From Phocoena phocoena (taxonomy: Eukaryota; Chordata; Mammalia; Artiodactyla; Phocoenidae), in assembly GCF_963924675.1 (NCBI RefSeq), contig NC_089222.1, positions 110,499,316-110,563,315 on the forward strand: a DNA stretch of 64,000 nucleotides, in the 5' to 3' direction. Below the pieces are notes generated by a model that saw only the letters and a program-made list of their open reading frames with translations, searched no databases and had not been told where the DNA came from. Numbering within the stretch: position 1 is the stretch's first letter; each line of letters begins with the position of its first letter. Position numbers and translations under genes: made by a program. This document shows positions 1-11,200 of this stretch, in pieces.

Positions 1-2133
1 AAAGAAAGACTGCTCTCAAAATTGGTAATTACTCCTCTACTGATATATTATTCAAGTGGCAGTTTTTAGTAGACAATTGATACAATGTTATCTTAGCAAA
101 TGCACCTGTAATATTCAATAAGAAGGATTTGTTTTTATAACAGTTATTGTTTTCAGAATAAAAAAAATCTAAATAATTATATTAATGGATTGTATCCACC
201 TCTGCCTTACATCCTCATCACTGTTACTCTTCACATTCTTACAGTATTTCTCTGTTGTAAGAAGATAGCATGATGATTTATAACTGATTACCACATCTAT
301 AATAAATTGGTAAAAAAAAACTGTTAACAATTTAAATATTTTTAAATTAACCATTTATAATTGCAGGGTAATATAAATATAGATTATAGAGTTAAAGATA
401 GTGATAAATTCATTTTTTCTCAGAATTTTTTCTTCCATACTAAAGAATAAATTTTTGGCCAAGGAATATAGAAATAATATGTAATATTATACATTTGATT
501 GATTATAGCCTACTTGTATAAGGTCCTTTCCCTGAATATAATCCACTTGTAAAGCAACATTGGAATTTGTAGTTTTAAGATATGACTGATATTTGGGAGA
601 CTTATAGAATCAGTATTTAACTTATAATCACAATTTTTTGAGGTAGATGATGCAAGACATTTAAAAATATTTCATATAACCTACTGTACCATTTTCAATT
701 CTGATTCTAATAAAAATGGCATTTTAAAAGGTCTTAATATATTTCTCAGTGCTTTCAGATAAATTAGTTACTACTTTTATATTTAAGTTTCTGCCATTTA
801 AGATCACAGAAGAAAATAATCTAGAAAATAAAGTGATCTAGAAGGTGAAGGATCTTATTTATAACAATAAGAAAATTAGTTGCACCTAGTAGACTTATTC
901 AGCATGCATGACAGTTGTTATTAAACATTTAAGACCCTGTCATTTTGATAACAGGAATAATATGAACAATGGGCAGTGTTCTATTCAAATGTCAAGGGTG
1001 AAGATGGTTAATTAAGCTGTTCAGATGTCTACAAAGCAAATGAAGTGAAATAAAAGATAGGTGCAAACAATAGAACATATTCCAGGGAGCTGTTCATGTA
1101 ATTACTGTTCATAAATGCAGGCCAAGGGTAATATTGCCCATTATTCCTTTGGGGAATAATCTTAAAAATGACACCATAAAAAGGTTAAGAAAGCAGATAT
1201 GTATTCATTAAATCCATAGTGAAAATCTCAAGGAAAATTTATTGATGCTCTCAAAATAAATAAGAAGGAATATGTGATAATAATGTTAATAATTGAAGAG
1301 TAAAATCTTAAAAAAACTCATTTTCCAATGCAGAAACCATTCTATTTAAGTATCATTAATTCTAAAGTAAGGGTTTAAGACACTAATCATTACCAAAGGG
1401 GATATGTGCATAGCATTTTATTCAAAAAAATGTCAATAATACAAACTTATAGGATGTTTAGAATTTAGAGCAAAGAAATTATAGGGAAATGGAATTAACT
1501 ATTGAAACATGATGTACTTAGAATTAATGTACACTTTTTAATAGGTCTTTAAAGTTAGAGTCTATAGATAGAGAAATCTGAGAATAAGAGAAAAGAAACC
1601 ATTTACCTAAAATCACAGCTAGTCAATCATAGAACCAAGACAGAAACCCATATTAGAAATTCATTAAAGAAACTTAACAGTTACTGAGTACCTAATGAAA
1701 AAAGAAACACTAGGGACTTGGGACAGAAAAAAATGACTAAGATAAAAGAAAAAGCCTCAAGAATTCCTCTGGCAAGTAGCATCAAACAAAGTATTATAAA
1801 ATGATATACAAATGGATGTCCACTTCTGAAAATACAGTATATACTAATTTTTTTCCTATTCTTCACAACAAGTACAACTTAAAACTCTGAAAATTACAAC
1901 ATACACATATACAGACACAAGAAGACTCTGAAAAGCAGGAAAAAAAATAGAATGACTAGGAACTTTAAAACACAAAGAAAAGCATGAATTTTGAGTTCCC
2001 TACATTTTCTTTTTGTTTCATTTATCCCAGAATAGGTACTGGAGAAGCCAGGAACCTATAAACGTCAATGAGCACAGACCTAAAAAGTTAAAACAAAAGT
2101 CTACTCTCTCAAATCAAAGAACCTAAAAAGGAG
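1..2133. other. Unassigned AT-rich intergenic DNA
   Basis: No long ORF, no tRNA-like head, and no repeat family I can name with confidence. The right part, about 1680-2130, is purine-rich on the plus strand and reads like an old element interior, possibly an L1 5' region, but I could not place it. The short ORFs here have low-complexity composition and are chance frames. Confidence 0.6.
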
Positions 2134-2928
2134 ATCCTAACAATGATACAATACCTCATTATGGCCTTGATTTGCATTTCTCTGATGACTGGTAATATTA
2201 AGCAACTTTCCATTTGCTTGTTGGTCAGTTGTATATCTCTGGAAATTTTTCTTTTGAGGTTCTTTCCTCATTTTCTAATTGGATTTTTGTGTTGTCCTTG
2301 TTAAATGGTAGGAGTTCCTTATATACTGTAGATATAAAACTCAAATTTATGGTTTGCAAATATTTTCTCTCATTTCATTGGTTGCCTTTTCACTCTTTTG
2401 ACTATTTCCTTTGCTGCACAGAAGTTTTTAAGTTTGATGTACTCCCATTTGTCTATTTTTTACTTCATTGACTGTGTTTCTGGTGTCATAACCAAGAAAT
2501 CTTCCTTGGTTAAGTTTAGTCCTAAGTATTTTCTTTTTTTTGATGCAATCATAAAGGGGATTGTTTTATTAATCTTTTTTTTTTTTAGATTGTTCATTGT
2601 TAGTATGTAGAAACAACTGATTTATGTGTGTTGATTTTATATCCTGCAACTTCACTGAATTTGTTTATTATTTCTACCAGTTTTGGGTGGAATCTTAAGT
2701 GTTTTCTACATTTAAGATCATGTCATTTTTGGATAATTTTATTTGTTTCCAATTTAGAGGTCTTTCATTTATTTTTCTGGCCTCATTGCTCTAGCTAGGA
2801 CTTCCAATACTATACTGAGAAGTACTGAGAGTTGGCATTCTTTCCTTGTTCCTGATTTTAGAGAGAAAGCTTTCAGGTTTTCACCACTGAATACAATGTT
2901 AGATGTGGGCTTTTTTGCTGACTTGTTA

Positions 2929-3867
2929 AAAAATAATTATTGGAGTATAGTTGATTTACAATGTTGTGTTAGTTTCAGGTGTACAGCAAAATGAATCAGT
3001 TATACATTTACATATATCCACACTTTTTTTTAGATTCTTTTTTCATATAGGTCATTACAGAGTACTGAGTAGAGTTCCCTGTGCTATACAATAGGTTCTT
3101 ATTAGTTATTTATTTTATATATAGTAGTGTGTATATGTCAATCCCAATCTCCAAAATTATCCCTTCCCCCCTTTTCCCAAGTAACGATAAGTTTATTTTC
3201 TACACCTGTGACTCTACTTCTGTTTTGTAAATAAGTTAATTTGTACTTTTTTTTTTTTTTTAGATTCCACATATAAGCGACGTCATATGATATTTGTCTT
3301 TCTGTGTCTGACTTACTTGTCGCTCAGTATGACAATCTCTAGGTCCATCCAAATTGCTGCAAATGGCATCATTAGTTCTTTTCTATGGCTGAGTAATATT
3401 CCATTGTATATATGTACAACATCTTTATCCATTCTTCTGTTGATGGGCATTTAGGTTGCTTCCATGTCCTGGCTATTGTAAATAGTGCCTTAATGAACAT
3501 TGGGGTGCGTATCTTTTTGAATTATGGTTTTCTCCAGGTATATGCCTAGAAGTGGGACTGCTGGTTGATATGGTATTTTTAGTTTTTTAGGGAACCTCCA
3601 TACTGTTCTCCATAGTGGCTGTACCAATTTACATTCCCACCAACAGGGCAAGAGGGTTCCCTTTTCTCCATATCCTCTCCAGCATTTATTATTTGTATAT
3701 ATTTTTTGCTGATGGCCATTCTGACCAGTGTGAGGTGATACCTCATTGTAGTTTTGATTTGCATTTTGCTAATAATTAGTGATGTTGAGCATCTTTTCAT
3801 GTGCTTTGTGGCCATCTGTATGTCTTCTTTGGAGAAATGTCTATTTAGATCTTGCACCCATTTGATT
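2929..3867 (-). mobile_element. L1 B, antisense, 5'-truncated, nested inside L1 A
   Basis: The segment starts with the cetartiodactyl-type L1 3' UTR in reverse (ttggagtatagttgatttac) and runs through the 3' UTR into the last part of ORF2. It then stops abruptly in 'cccatttgatta'. L1 A resumes at once with 'tgttgaattactttccttc', the sequence expected to follow A's 'gttagatgtgggctttt' on the left side. A minus-strand frame at 3579-3857 encodes ORF2 C-terminal residues, but its end is in the wrong frame ([17 protein letters not shown] instead of the LLHCWW type), so a frameshift is present. The left-hand T-rich junction fits an A tail. Confidence 0.85.
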
Positions 3868-5567
3868 ATGTTGAATTACTTTCCTTCTACTTTGTTTGTT
3901 CATTTTTTAATCAGGAAAGGTTGTTGAATTTTTCAAGTATTTTGTCTGTATTACTTGAGATGATCATGTGGCTTTGCTCATTCTGTTAATATATATTATA
4001 GTCATTGTTTTTCAGATGTTGGAAATCCTTGCATTCCAAATAACAAATCTCACTTGGTCATGTTGTATAATCCGTTTAACTTATTGTTGAATTTCATTTT
4101 CTAGTGTTTTGTTGAGGATTTTGGCATCAGTATTCAACAGGGATGTTGATCTGTGGTATTCTTGTAATATTTTTGTCTAGTTTTGGCACTAGGGTAATGC
4201 TGGCCTAAGAAAAAGAGTTTGGATTCCTTTTTATTTAATTTTTTTGGAAGAATTTGAGAAAGTTTGGTGCTAATTCTTTAAATGTTTGGTAGAATTCTCC
4301 AAGTGATACCATCTGGCCCTGGGCTTATTTAGGGGGGCTTTTTTTTTTTTTTTGATTACTGATTCAATCTCCTTATTTGGTATAAGTTTACTTAGATTTT
4401 TTATTTCTTCAGGATACACTCTTAGTAGATTATATGTTTCTAGAAATTTATGTTTTTCTTATATGTTATCTTATTTGTTGATTATTGTTCATGGTAGTCT
4501 ATTATAATCCATTTTTTCACTGTGGAATCCATTGTACTGTCTCCTGTTTTATTTCTAATTTTTGCTATCTGAGTCTTTTCCCTTTATTCTTAGTTAAGAA
4601 TTTGTCAATTTTATTGATTTTTAAAGTAATCAACTATTATTTTGTTCATATTTTCTATTCTCTATTTCATTTATTTCTGCACCAATATTTATTACTGCCC
4701 TTTTCCTGCTAACTTTACATTTATTTTGTTATTCTTTTAGTTCCTTGAGGTATAAAGTTAGCTCACTGATATAAGATTTTTCTTCTTTTATAATGTAAGC
4801 ATTTACCACTGACTTCCCTCAGTATTGCTTTTGATGCATCTCATAAGTTTTGGTATGTTATATTTACATTTTCATTTGTCTCAAGATATTTTCTATTTTC
4901 CCTGTGACTTCTTTGACCCATTTGTTGGTTTAAGCATGTGTTGTTTAATTTCCACATACTTGTGAATTTTCCAATTTTCATTTTGCTATTACTTCTAGCT
5001 TTATTTCATTGAGATCAAAAAGGATACTTGGTATGATTTCAATATTCTTAAATTTGTTAAGACTTGTTTTATGGCCTAAAATATGATCTATCCTGGAGAG
5101 TGTTTCATGTACTATTGAGAAGAATGTGTATTCTGCTGCTGTTAGATGTAGTGTTCTGAATATGTCTGTTAGATCCAACTGGTCTATATTGTTGTTCAGA
5201 TCATTTTGATCCATCTGGTTGATCTACTCATTACTGAAATTCTGGTTTTGTTAACTATTTCTCCCTCTATTCTGTCAAGTTTGCTTTACATATTTTGGAG
5301 CTCTGATATTAGATGCATATATATTTATAATTATTATATCCTCAAGTTGAATTAGCCTTTATATCATTATATAATTTCCTTCTTTGTCTTCTGTGACAAT
5401 TTTTGACTTAAAGCTTATTTTATCTAAGTATGGTCATCTGTACTTTGGTTATCATTTGCATGTGGTATCTTTTTCTATTCCTTCATTCTCATTTTATGTA
5501 TATCCTTGTATCTAAATGAATCTTTGGTAGACACCATATCTTTGGATGCTTTTTTTGCCCATTCAGT

Positions 5568-5797
5568 CAGTCCATGTCTTTTTTTTTTTTTGCGGTACAC
5601 GGGCCTCTCACTATTGTGGCCTCTCCCGTTGCAGAGCACAGGCTCCGGACACACAGGCTCAGTGGCCATGGCTCATGGGCCCAGCCACTCCATGGCATGT
5701 GGGATCTTCCTGGACCAGGGCACGAACCAGTGTCCCCTGCATCGGCAGGCGGACTCTCAACAAGTGCACCACCAGGGAAGCCCACTCCGTGTCTTTT
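5568..5797 (-). mobile_element. CHR-2 type tRNA-derived SINE, antisense, with TSD
   Basis: About 200 bp reading on the minus strand from GGGCTTCCCTGGTGG through the tRNA-related head and the GAGAGGCCC tail to an A-run (T-run on plus at 5583-5591). Direct repeats flank it at 5568-5582 (cagtccatgtctttt) and 5783-5797 (cactccgtgtctttt), with two mismatches. The target is the inter-ORF part of L1 A. ORFs translated across it are artefacts. The family is mobilised by L1 machinery and is typical of cetaceans and hippos. Confidence 0.93.
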
Positions 5798-7324
5798 GAA
5801 CGTGAAATCTAATCTATTTGTGTTTAAGTTAATTACTGCTAGGGAAGGAATTATTATTGACATTTTATTAATTGTGTCCTGTACATCTTGTAGTTATTTT
5901 GTCTCTTTTTCTCTCCTCTTGCCTTCCTTTGTGCTTCATTGATTTTTTTTTTTTTTTGTATTTACAAAAATACATGCTTTTTTTTTTCTCATTTTCTTTT
6001 GTGCATTTTCTATAGGTATTTTCTCTGTGGCTACCATGGGGATTAACTAAAACATCCTGTAGTAATATACCATCTATTGTAAACTGATAGCTTCAATTGC
6101 ATACAAAAATTCTACCCCTTTACATCTCTCCCCACTTTATGTTATCAATGCCACAAATTACCTATTTTTTTATATTTTGTATCAATTAGCATAGTTTTAT
6201 AGTAGTTTTTATGCTTTTAACTTTTAAATTCTATACCTGAATTAAAAGTGGTTCATATCCCACTGGTATGGCATTGCAGGTTTTTGCATTTGGTTATTAT
6301 CTTTACCTTTACCAAAGAGATTTATATTTTTGTATGCTTTTTCATTGCTTTAGGTGTTCCTTGGTTTCAAAGTGAAGAACTCCCTTTAGCAATTCATATA
6401 GCGCAGGTATAATGCAGTCTATTACCTTTTATCTGCGAAGGTCATTATTTCTCCTTCATTTGTGAAGGACAGCTTTTACAGATATAGTATTATTGATTGG
6501 CAGCTTTCTTCTTTCAGCACTTTGAATACATAATCTCACTCCCTGCTTTGTATTATTTTTGCTGAGAAATCTGTGCATAATCTTATGAGAGTTCCCTTCT
6601 ATGTGACAAGTTTTTCTCTTGCTATTTTCAAGATTTTCTCTTTCCCTTTGACTTTTGACAGTTTGGTCACAATGTCTCTCAGTGTGGGCCTCTTTGAGTT
6701 TACACTGATTGTGATCCTTTAAGGTTCTTGAATATGTATGTCTATTTCCTTTCTGAGATTTGGGTTGTTTTTGACCAATATTTCTTCAAATATTCTCTTG
6801 GTCCCTTTCTCTCTCCCTTTTCCTTCTTGGATTTCCATAATGCTTATATTGGTCTATGTGATGAGGTTCTACAAGTCCCTTAGGGTTTCTTCACTTTTCT
6901 TCATTCTTTTTTCTTTTTCTTCCTCCAATTCTATAATTTCAAATGACCTATCCTTGAGTTCACTGATATTTTTTTCTTCTGCTTGATCATGCCTGACGTT
7001 GAAACCCTCCAGTGAACTTTTCAATTCTGTTATTGTAATTTGCAGCTCCAGAATTTCTCTTTGGTTCTTTTTGTAGTTTCTGTCTCTTTGTTCATGTTCT
7101 CATTTTGTTCATGCCTAATTTTCCAGATTTTATTTAGTTGTGTATCTGTGTTTTCTAGTGGCACACTGAGAATCTTTAACATGATTGTTTTGAATTCTTT
7201 ATCACACATCTCATAGATGTTCATTTCTTTAGGGCTGGTTTCTACAGATTGTTATTGTCGTTTTGATTGGGCCATGATTTCCTGTTTCCTTCTGTGCCTT
7301 GTTATATTTGTGGTAATTTGTGAA

Positions 7325-7352
7325 TTTGAAAAACAAAACAAAACAAAACAAA
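7325..7352. repeat. (AAAAC)n simple repeat
   Basis: Four to five imperfect units of caaaa inside L1 A, interrupting the ORF1-side sequence. Confidence 0.8.
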
Positions 7353-8161
7353 ACTGTAATCTCTCCCAGGCTTTACAGACTGTCTTCATACAAAGAATGA
7401 ACTTCACCAACTATCTCATCTAGAGATTCTGGCAGCTTATCAAACCTTTAATTCAGATGTATCTTTTCTGGGCTTATGTTTGTAATTTCCCAATTAGAGA
7501 AATTTGCCCATCTTTTTTTCTTTTTTTCCCAATGTGCTTGTCAGCTCTTACTCTAATGAGCAAGGTCTCTGGGCTACAATAAGCCACAAAGGTACATTTT
7601 TGTTCTCAGCAGCCCCCAGGCATCCAAAGTAAACTGATTCCCTGTCAGTGCTCTGAGTCAGACAAGACAGTAACCAGTCCTTCTGGCAACTCCTAGAAAA
7701 GCTGGAATGTTTGATATACATTCCACACTTACCTTTGTCTCCTAAGGGAGAAGCTACAAGCTGGATAATGTCTCCTGATTGCGCTGAGCTATGCCAGTGT
7801 GGAGGAAGGTCTGACATGGTTGAAATGAAACATGTTTATTTACCCATTTAACTTTGGATGTTCTTGACTTTGAGCTTGGCTAAGACATTGTTATTTCTTA
7901 AAAGTTTTCTGTAGTTCTTATTGGATTTTTGGATCATATATCATTAAGTTAATTTCTCTGTGGGGGGAATGAGCTCTGGATCTTCCTGCCCCAGCATCTT
8001 GCTGACATCACTTTCCACTTACAACTGACTTTTGACAAATGTACAAAATTAATTCAAGGGAAGAAAGATGACCCTTTTAACAAATGTTGCTGGAGAAACT
8101 AGACAGCTTCAAAACAGTAAACCCAAACTTAAGTCTCACACCATATATAAAAATACATAAT

Positions 8162-8531
8162 TGTTATGAACTGAATGTTTTTATCTCTCCAAACTTCATA
8201 TTTTGAAATCCCACCTCACAATGTGATGGTATTAGGAAGTGATATCTTTGGGAGGTAGTTTGATTAGATGAGGTCACAAGGGAAGATCTCTAATGAATGT
8301 GATTAGTGCCTTAATAAGAGTCATGAGAAAGCTTGTTGCCCTCTGCTTTCTGCCATGTGAGGATATAATGAAAAGTGAGCAGTTTACAACCTGAAAGAGA
8401 GCCTTCATCAGAACTAGATGTTGCTGGTCTCTTGGATTTCCAGAATCCAGAACTGTGAGAAGTAATTTCTGTTGTTATAAGCCACCCAGTTCATGGCATT
8501 TCTGATACAGCAGCTCAAACAGATGGAGACA
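8162..8531 (+). mobile_element. MLT1-type (ERVL-MaLR) solo LTR
   Basis: A 370-bp block starts TGTTATGAACTGAATG and ends GGAGACA, with the 5'-TG...CA-3' ends of an LTR. Internal landmarks are 'aatgtgatggtattagg', 'gatgaggtcacaagg', 'ctgccatgtgaggata', 'ccagaactgtgagaagtaa' and 'taagccacccagtt', all characteristic of MaLR LTRs. It has no internal retroviral sequence, so it is a solo LTR inside L1 C and younger than C. The subfamily is not certain. Confidence 0.8.
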
Positions 8532-8842
8532 ATCATGTAATTAAATAAAATGTAAAATTAAAACACAGAAAAATTATAGGCTGAAATCTTCCATATCTAG
8601 GATTTAGCTAAGAATTCTTAGATAGGAACTGAAAACATGATTAATAAAAGAAAAAATTGATAATTTAGACCTTCTCAAAATTAAAGGAAAATGTTTTGCT
8701 CTGTGAAAGACAAAAATACAAGCTACTTATTGAATTTTCAAACCACATATCTAACAATGGACAAGTATCTTGAGTAGATCAATAACTATCAAATTCAAAG
8801 GTAAAAATAAATCAAAGAATCCAATTAGAAAATATGAAGGGA

Positions 8843-8865
8843 TTTTTTTTTTTTTTTTTTTTTTT
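8843..8865. repeat. Poly(T) tract, 23 T
   Basis: An uninterrupted T-run inside the L1 C sense sequence at a point where L1 normally has non-T sequence. It looks like homopolymer expansion or the scar of a lost insertion. No SINE or L1 body is attached. Confidence 0.9.
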
Positions 8866-9090
8866 ACAGAAGAGGATGTATAGATGGCACATGAAAACAT
8901 GTTCAACAACATTTGCTATTAGGGAAATGCAGATATAAACCACAATGGAATATTATTACACACTTATCAGAATGGCTCAAATGACAAATAGTGGCAATAC
9001 CAAATACTGACAAGGATGTGGAGAAACTAGATTACTCATACATTGCTGTTGGGAATGTAAAATGCTATAGCTACTCTGTAAAAATTTGGC

Positions 9091-11200
9091 AAGTACACAG
9101 TTTTTCCAATACCATTTGTTGGAATGATTATCCTTCCCTCATTAAGTTGTTTGGAATATTTATTGAAAAATCTTGACTATATATGCATGGATCTGTTCCT
9201 ATACCCTCTATTCTGTTCCACTGATCTGTATGGGTATATTATTACTAATGATATTCTATATTACTTAAAATTTAGAGTAAAATTTGAAATTCAACTGTAA
9301 AGTTTTCTTCAAGTTTGTTCTTTTGAAAGATTGTTATTATTCTAGGTTGATTGAATTTGCATTAAATGTTAGAATTTTGATTGGATTGTATTGAATCTAT
9401 AGATTGACTTGTGGAGAACTGACATTTTAATAACACTGAGTTTCCTATTTCATTACAAGATATATTTCTTCACTTATTAAGTTCTTTATTTTATCTTAAT
9501 AGTGTTTTGTAATTTTCAACATGGAGGAAACACAGCTCCATATTCTTTCAAAATTTTTGCCATGTGTCCCATTTTTTATATTATTGTAAATCAATATTTT
9601 TAAATTTGTATTTATAATTGTAACTTTTATTTTTTTTACCAATAAATCTACTACTTCCATAAATTTCACATTTTTCTGTGTATTGCAGTTTGCACTCCAC
9701 ATCATATCTCTTCAGCCAGTGAAAACTGGCTTTTCTTGTAGTACAGGCAGGACCACTGGCAGCAAATTCTTTAATTTTTTTTTTTAATGTAAAAATAGTA
9801 TCTTTTTGCTTTTACTTTAGAGGATAATTTTACTAGTAATAATTGACAGTAATAATTATTATTACTATTATTACCTATTGTTCTCTTCAGCATATTGAAT
9901 ATGTCTTTTTTATGTCTTCTGTACTCAATAGTTTCTGCTAAAAACTCAATCATTAATTTTAACATTTTCCCCAATTTACACAGAAAAAACATACTGTTTG
10001 ATTTTACATAAATGTTTAAGATTTTCTCTTTATCTTAGGCTTTTGGTAGATTTATTATCATGGGTTAGATGTAACATTTTTTTGTTTTTATCCTACTTGT
10101 GATTTATTGAGTGTTTGGGATCTGTAAATCAGTAAATCTTGTACTCTGGCAAATTTGCAAAAATTTTGGCCATTGTTTATTCAGTAAATTTTTCTACACC
10201 TTTTTAAACTCCCTTCCCTTTCTAGGACTCTAGTTATATAATTAGACACTTGATATTTCTTCACATGTCTCTGAGGCACTTTCAATTTTTTCCTTTAACC
10301 TTTTTTCTCTCTATTCTTTAGATAGTATAATTTTTCTTGATCTATTTTTAAGTTTGCCGATTCTTTATTCTATTAACTCAAATCTGATATTAAGCCAAAC
10401 TTGTTATTTTTTCCTTTACAGCTACAATTACTTTTTAGCACTCAATTTATTTCTGTATAGTTTCCACTTCTCTGTTGAGATTTCCCATCTGTTCACACAT
10501 TAAGATCAGTTTCTATTAATTTTGTAATATGTCTCTATAATTATTGAGCATATTTATATAATAGTTGCTCTAAAATTTTGTCTTGAAATGAATTCAATCT
10601 GGGTCTACTCAGTTTTTATTGGTTGTCTTTCTTCCTTGTTATGAGTGACACTTTCCCTTTTCTTTGATGTAGATATTTTTATTAAAAACTGGACATTATA
10701 GATCATGCATTTTTGTGGCTCTAGGTTCTGTTTTGTGCTCTCTGTAATTTTCCTGCTCTTAGTGGTTTACCCCAGATTCTTAGTTGTTCTACCAACCTCA
10801 GGATGTGTCTTCTGACATCTCAAACTAGTAAGGCTTCTACTGACAATTGCCTGGGTAGTGCACAATTGGGAACTAATTAAAAAACAATACAAAGCAACAA
10901 AATCCCATATTTTACCCCATGCACCTCTGTCTTTAAAAAGTAATGTCTTTGTTTTCCTTTGGCTAAACTTTGCTGTACCTCCTGCTGTCTTTCCCATGAT
11001 TCTGAAGTTTAGATTACAGCCAGGAATATGGGCAAACTTACACACCAATTTTGGATCTTACTCTTTCTGCCATTCTCTAGCTGCCACACTTTGTCTTTAA
11101 CTTCTCAATTACTCTTTTAGCACTAACCCCTGTTTACTGGCATCTTCAGTTGATAAAAATGAAGTTTTCTCTGCTTATTTTTTAAATAGCCTTGGGTGTT
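9091..11200 (-). mobile_element. L1 D, antisense, very old
   Basis: Minus-strand L1. The left edge is ORF2 ('tttccaataccatttgttgg', then 'ctattctgttccactgatctgta'). It then passes through diverged RT-side sequence and, with large gaps, to the ORF1/5' region ('tttctttcagc'-like, 'cacatgtctctgaggcac', 'gagatttcccatctgttc', 'aaaactggacattatagatc'). The divergence fits an ancient L1M. The right edge could extend to about 11.4 kb. All frames are broken. Confidence 0.65.

Larger units (their letters stand above)
2134..8015 (-). mobile_element. L1 retrotransposon A, antisense, old, interrupted
   Basis: Read on the minus strand this is a LINE-1. The left edge lies in the C-terminal part of ORF2. ORF2 continues rightward to about 5.6 kb, followed by the inter-ORF and ORF1/5' region to about 8.0 kb. 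All frames are broken by stops, so it is long dead. It is interrupted by a second L1 (2929-3867) and by a CHR-2 SINE (5583-5782). Around 2495-2510 the ORF2 sequence jumps from the 'gtcataaccaagaaa' segment straight to the 'ccttggttaag' segment, which in intact L1s lie several hundred bases apart, so there is an internal deletion. The 3' UTR is absent at the left edge. Edges are approximate. Confidence 0.85.
8016..9088 (+). mobile_element. L1 C, sense ORF2 3' segment, split by an LTR
   Basis: Sense L1 ORF2 sequence appears at 8016-8160 ('acttttgacaaa ... gctggagaaactagacagc') and resumes at 8532-9088 with the matching downstream part, ending in the 'gtggagaaactag ... ttgggaatgtaaaatgc' region near the ORF2 C-terminus. 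The interval 8162-8531 is an inserted LTR. A 23-base T-run (8843-8865) sits inside. No frame is open. The right edge abuts antisense L1 D, whose left edge covers nearly the same L1 position, so C and D may be parts of one rearranged element. Confidence 0.7.

Noticed and set aside
3579..3857. Conserved-looking peptide ending [17 protein letters not shown] as a separate small protein
   Set aside because: It is the L1 ORF2 C-terminal region read in a shifted frame; the normal frame gives [10 protein letters not shown] as at 55605-55820.
5475..5942. Several 60-120 codon frames on both strands across the SINE at 5583 (and similar sets at 15121, 34703, 47880, 49740 and 59048)
   Set aside because: The same peptides recur at every SINE copy and derive from the tRNA-like SINE body. 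They are not genes.
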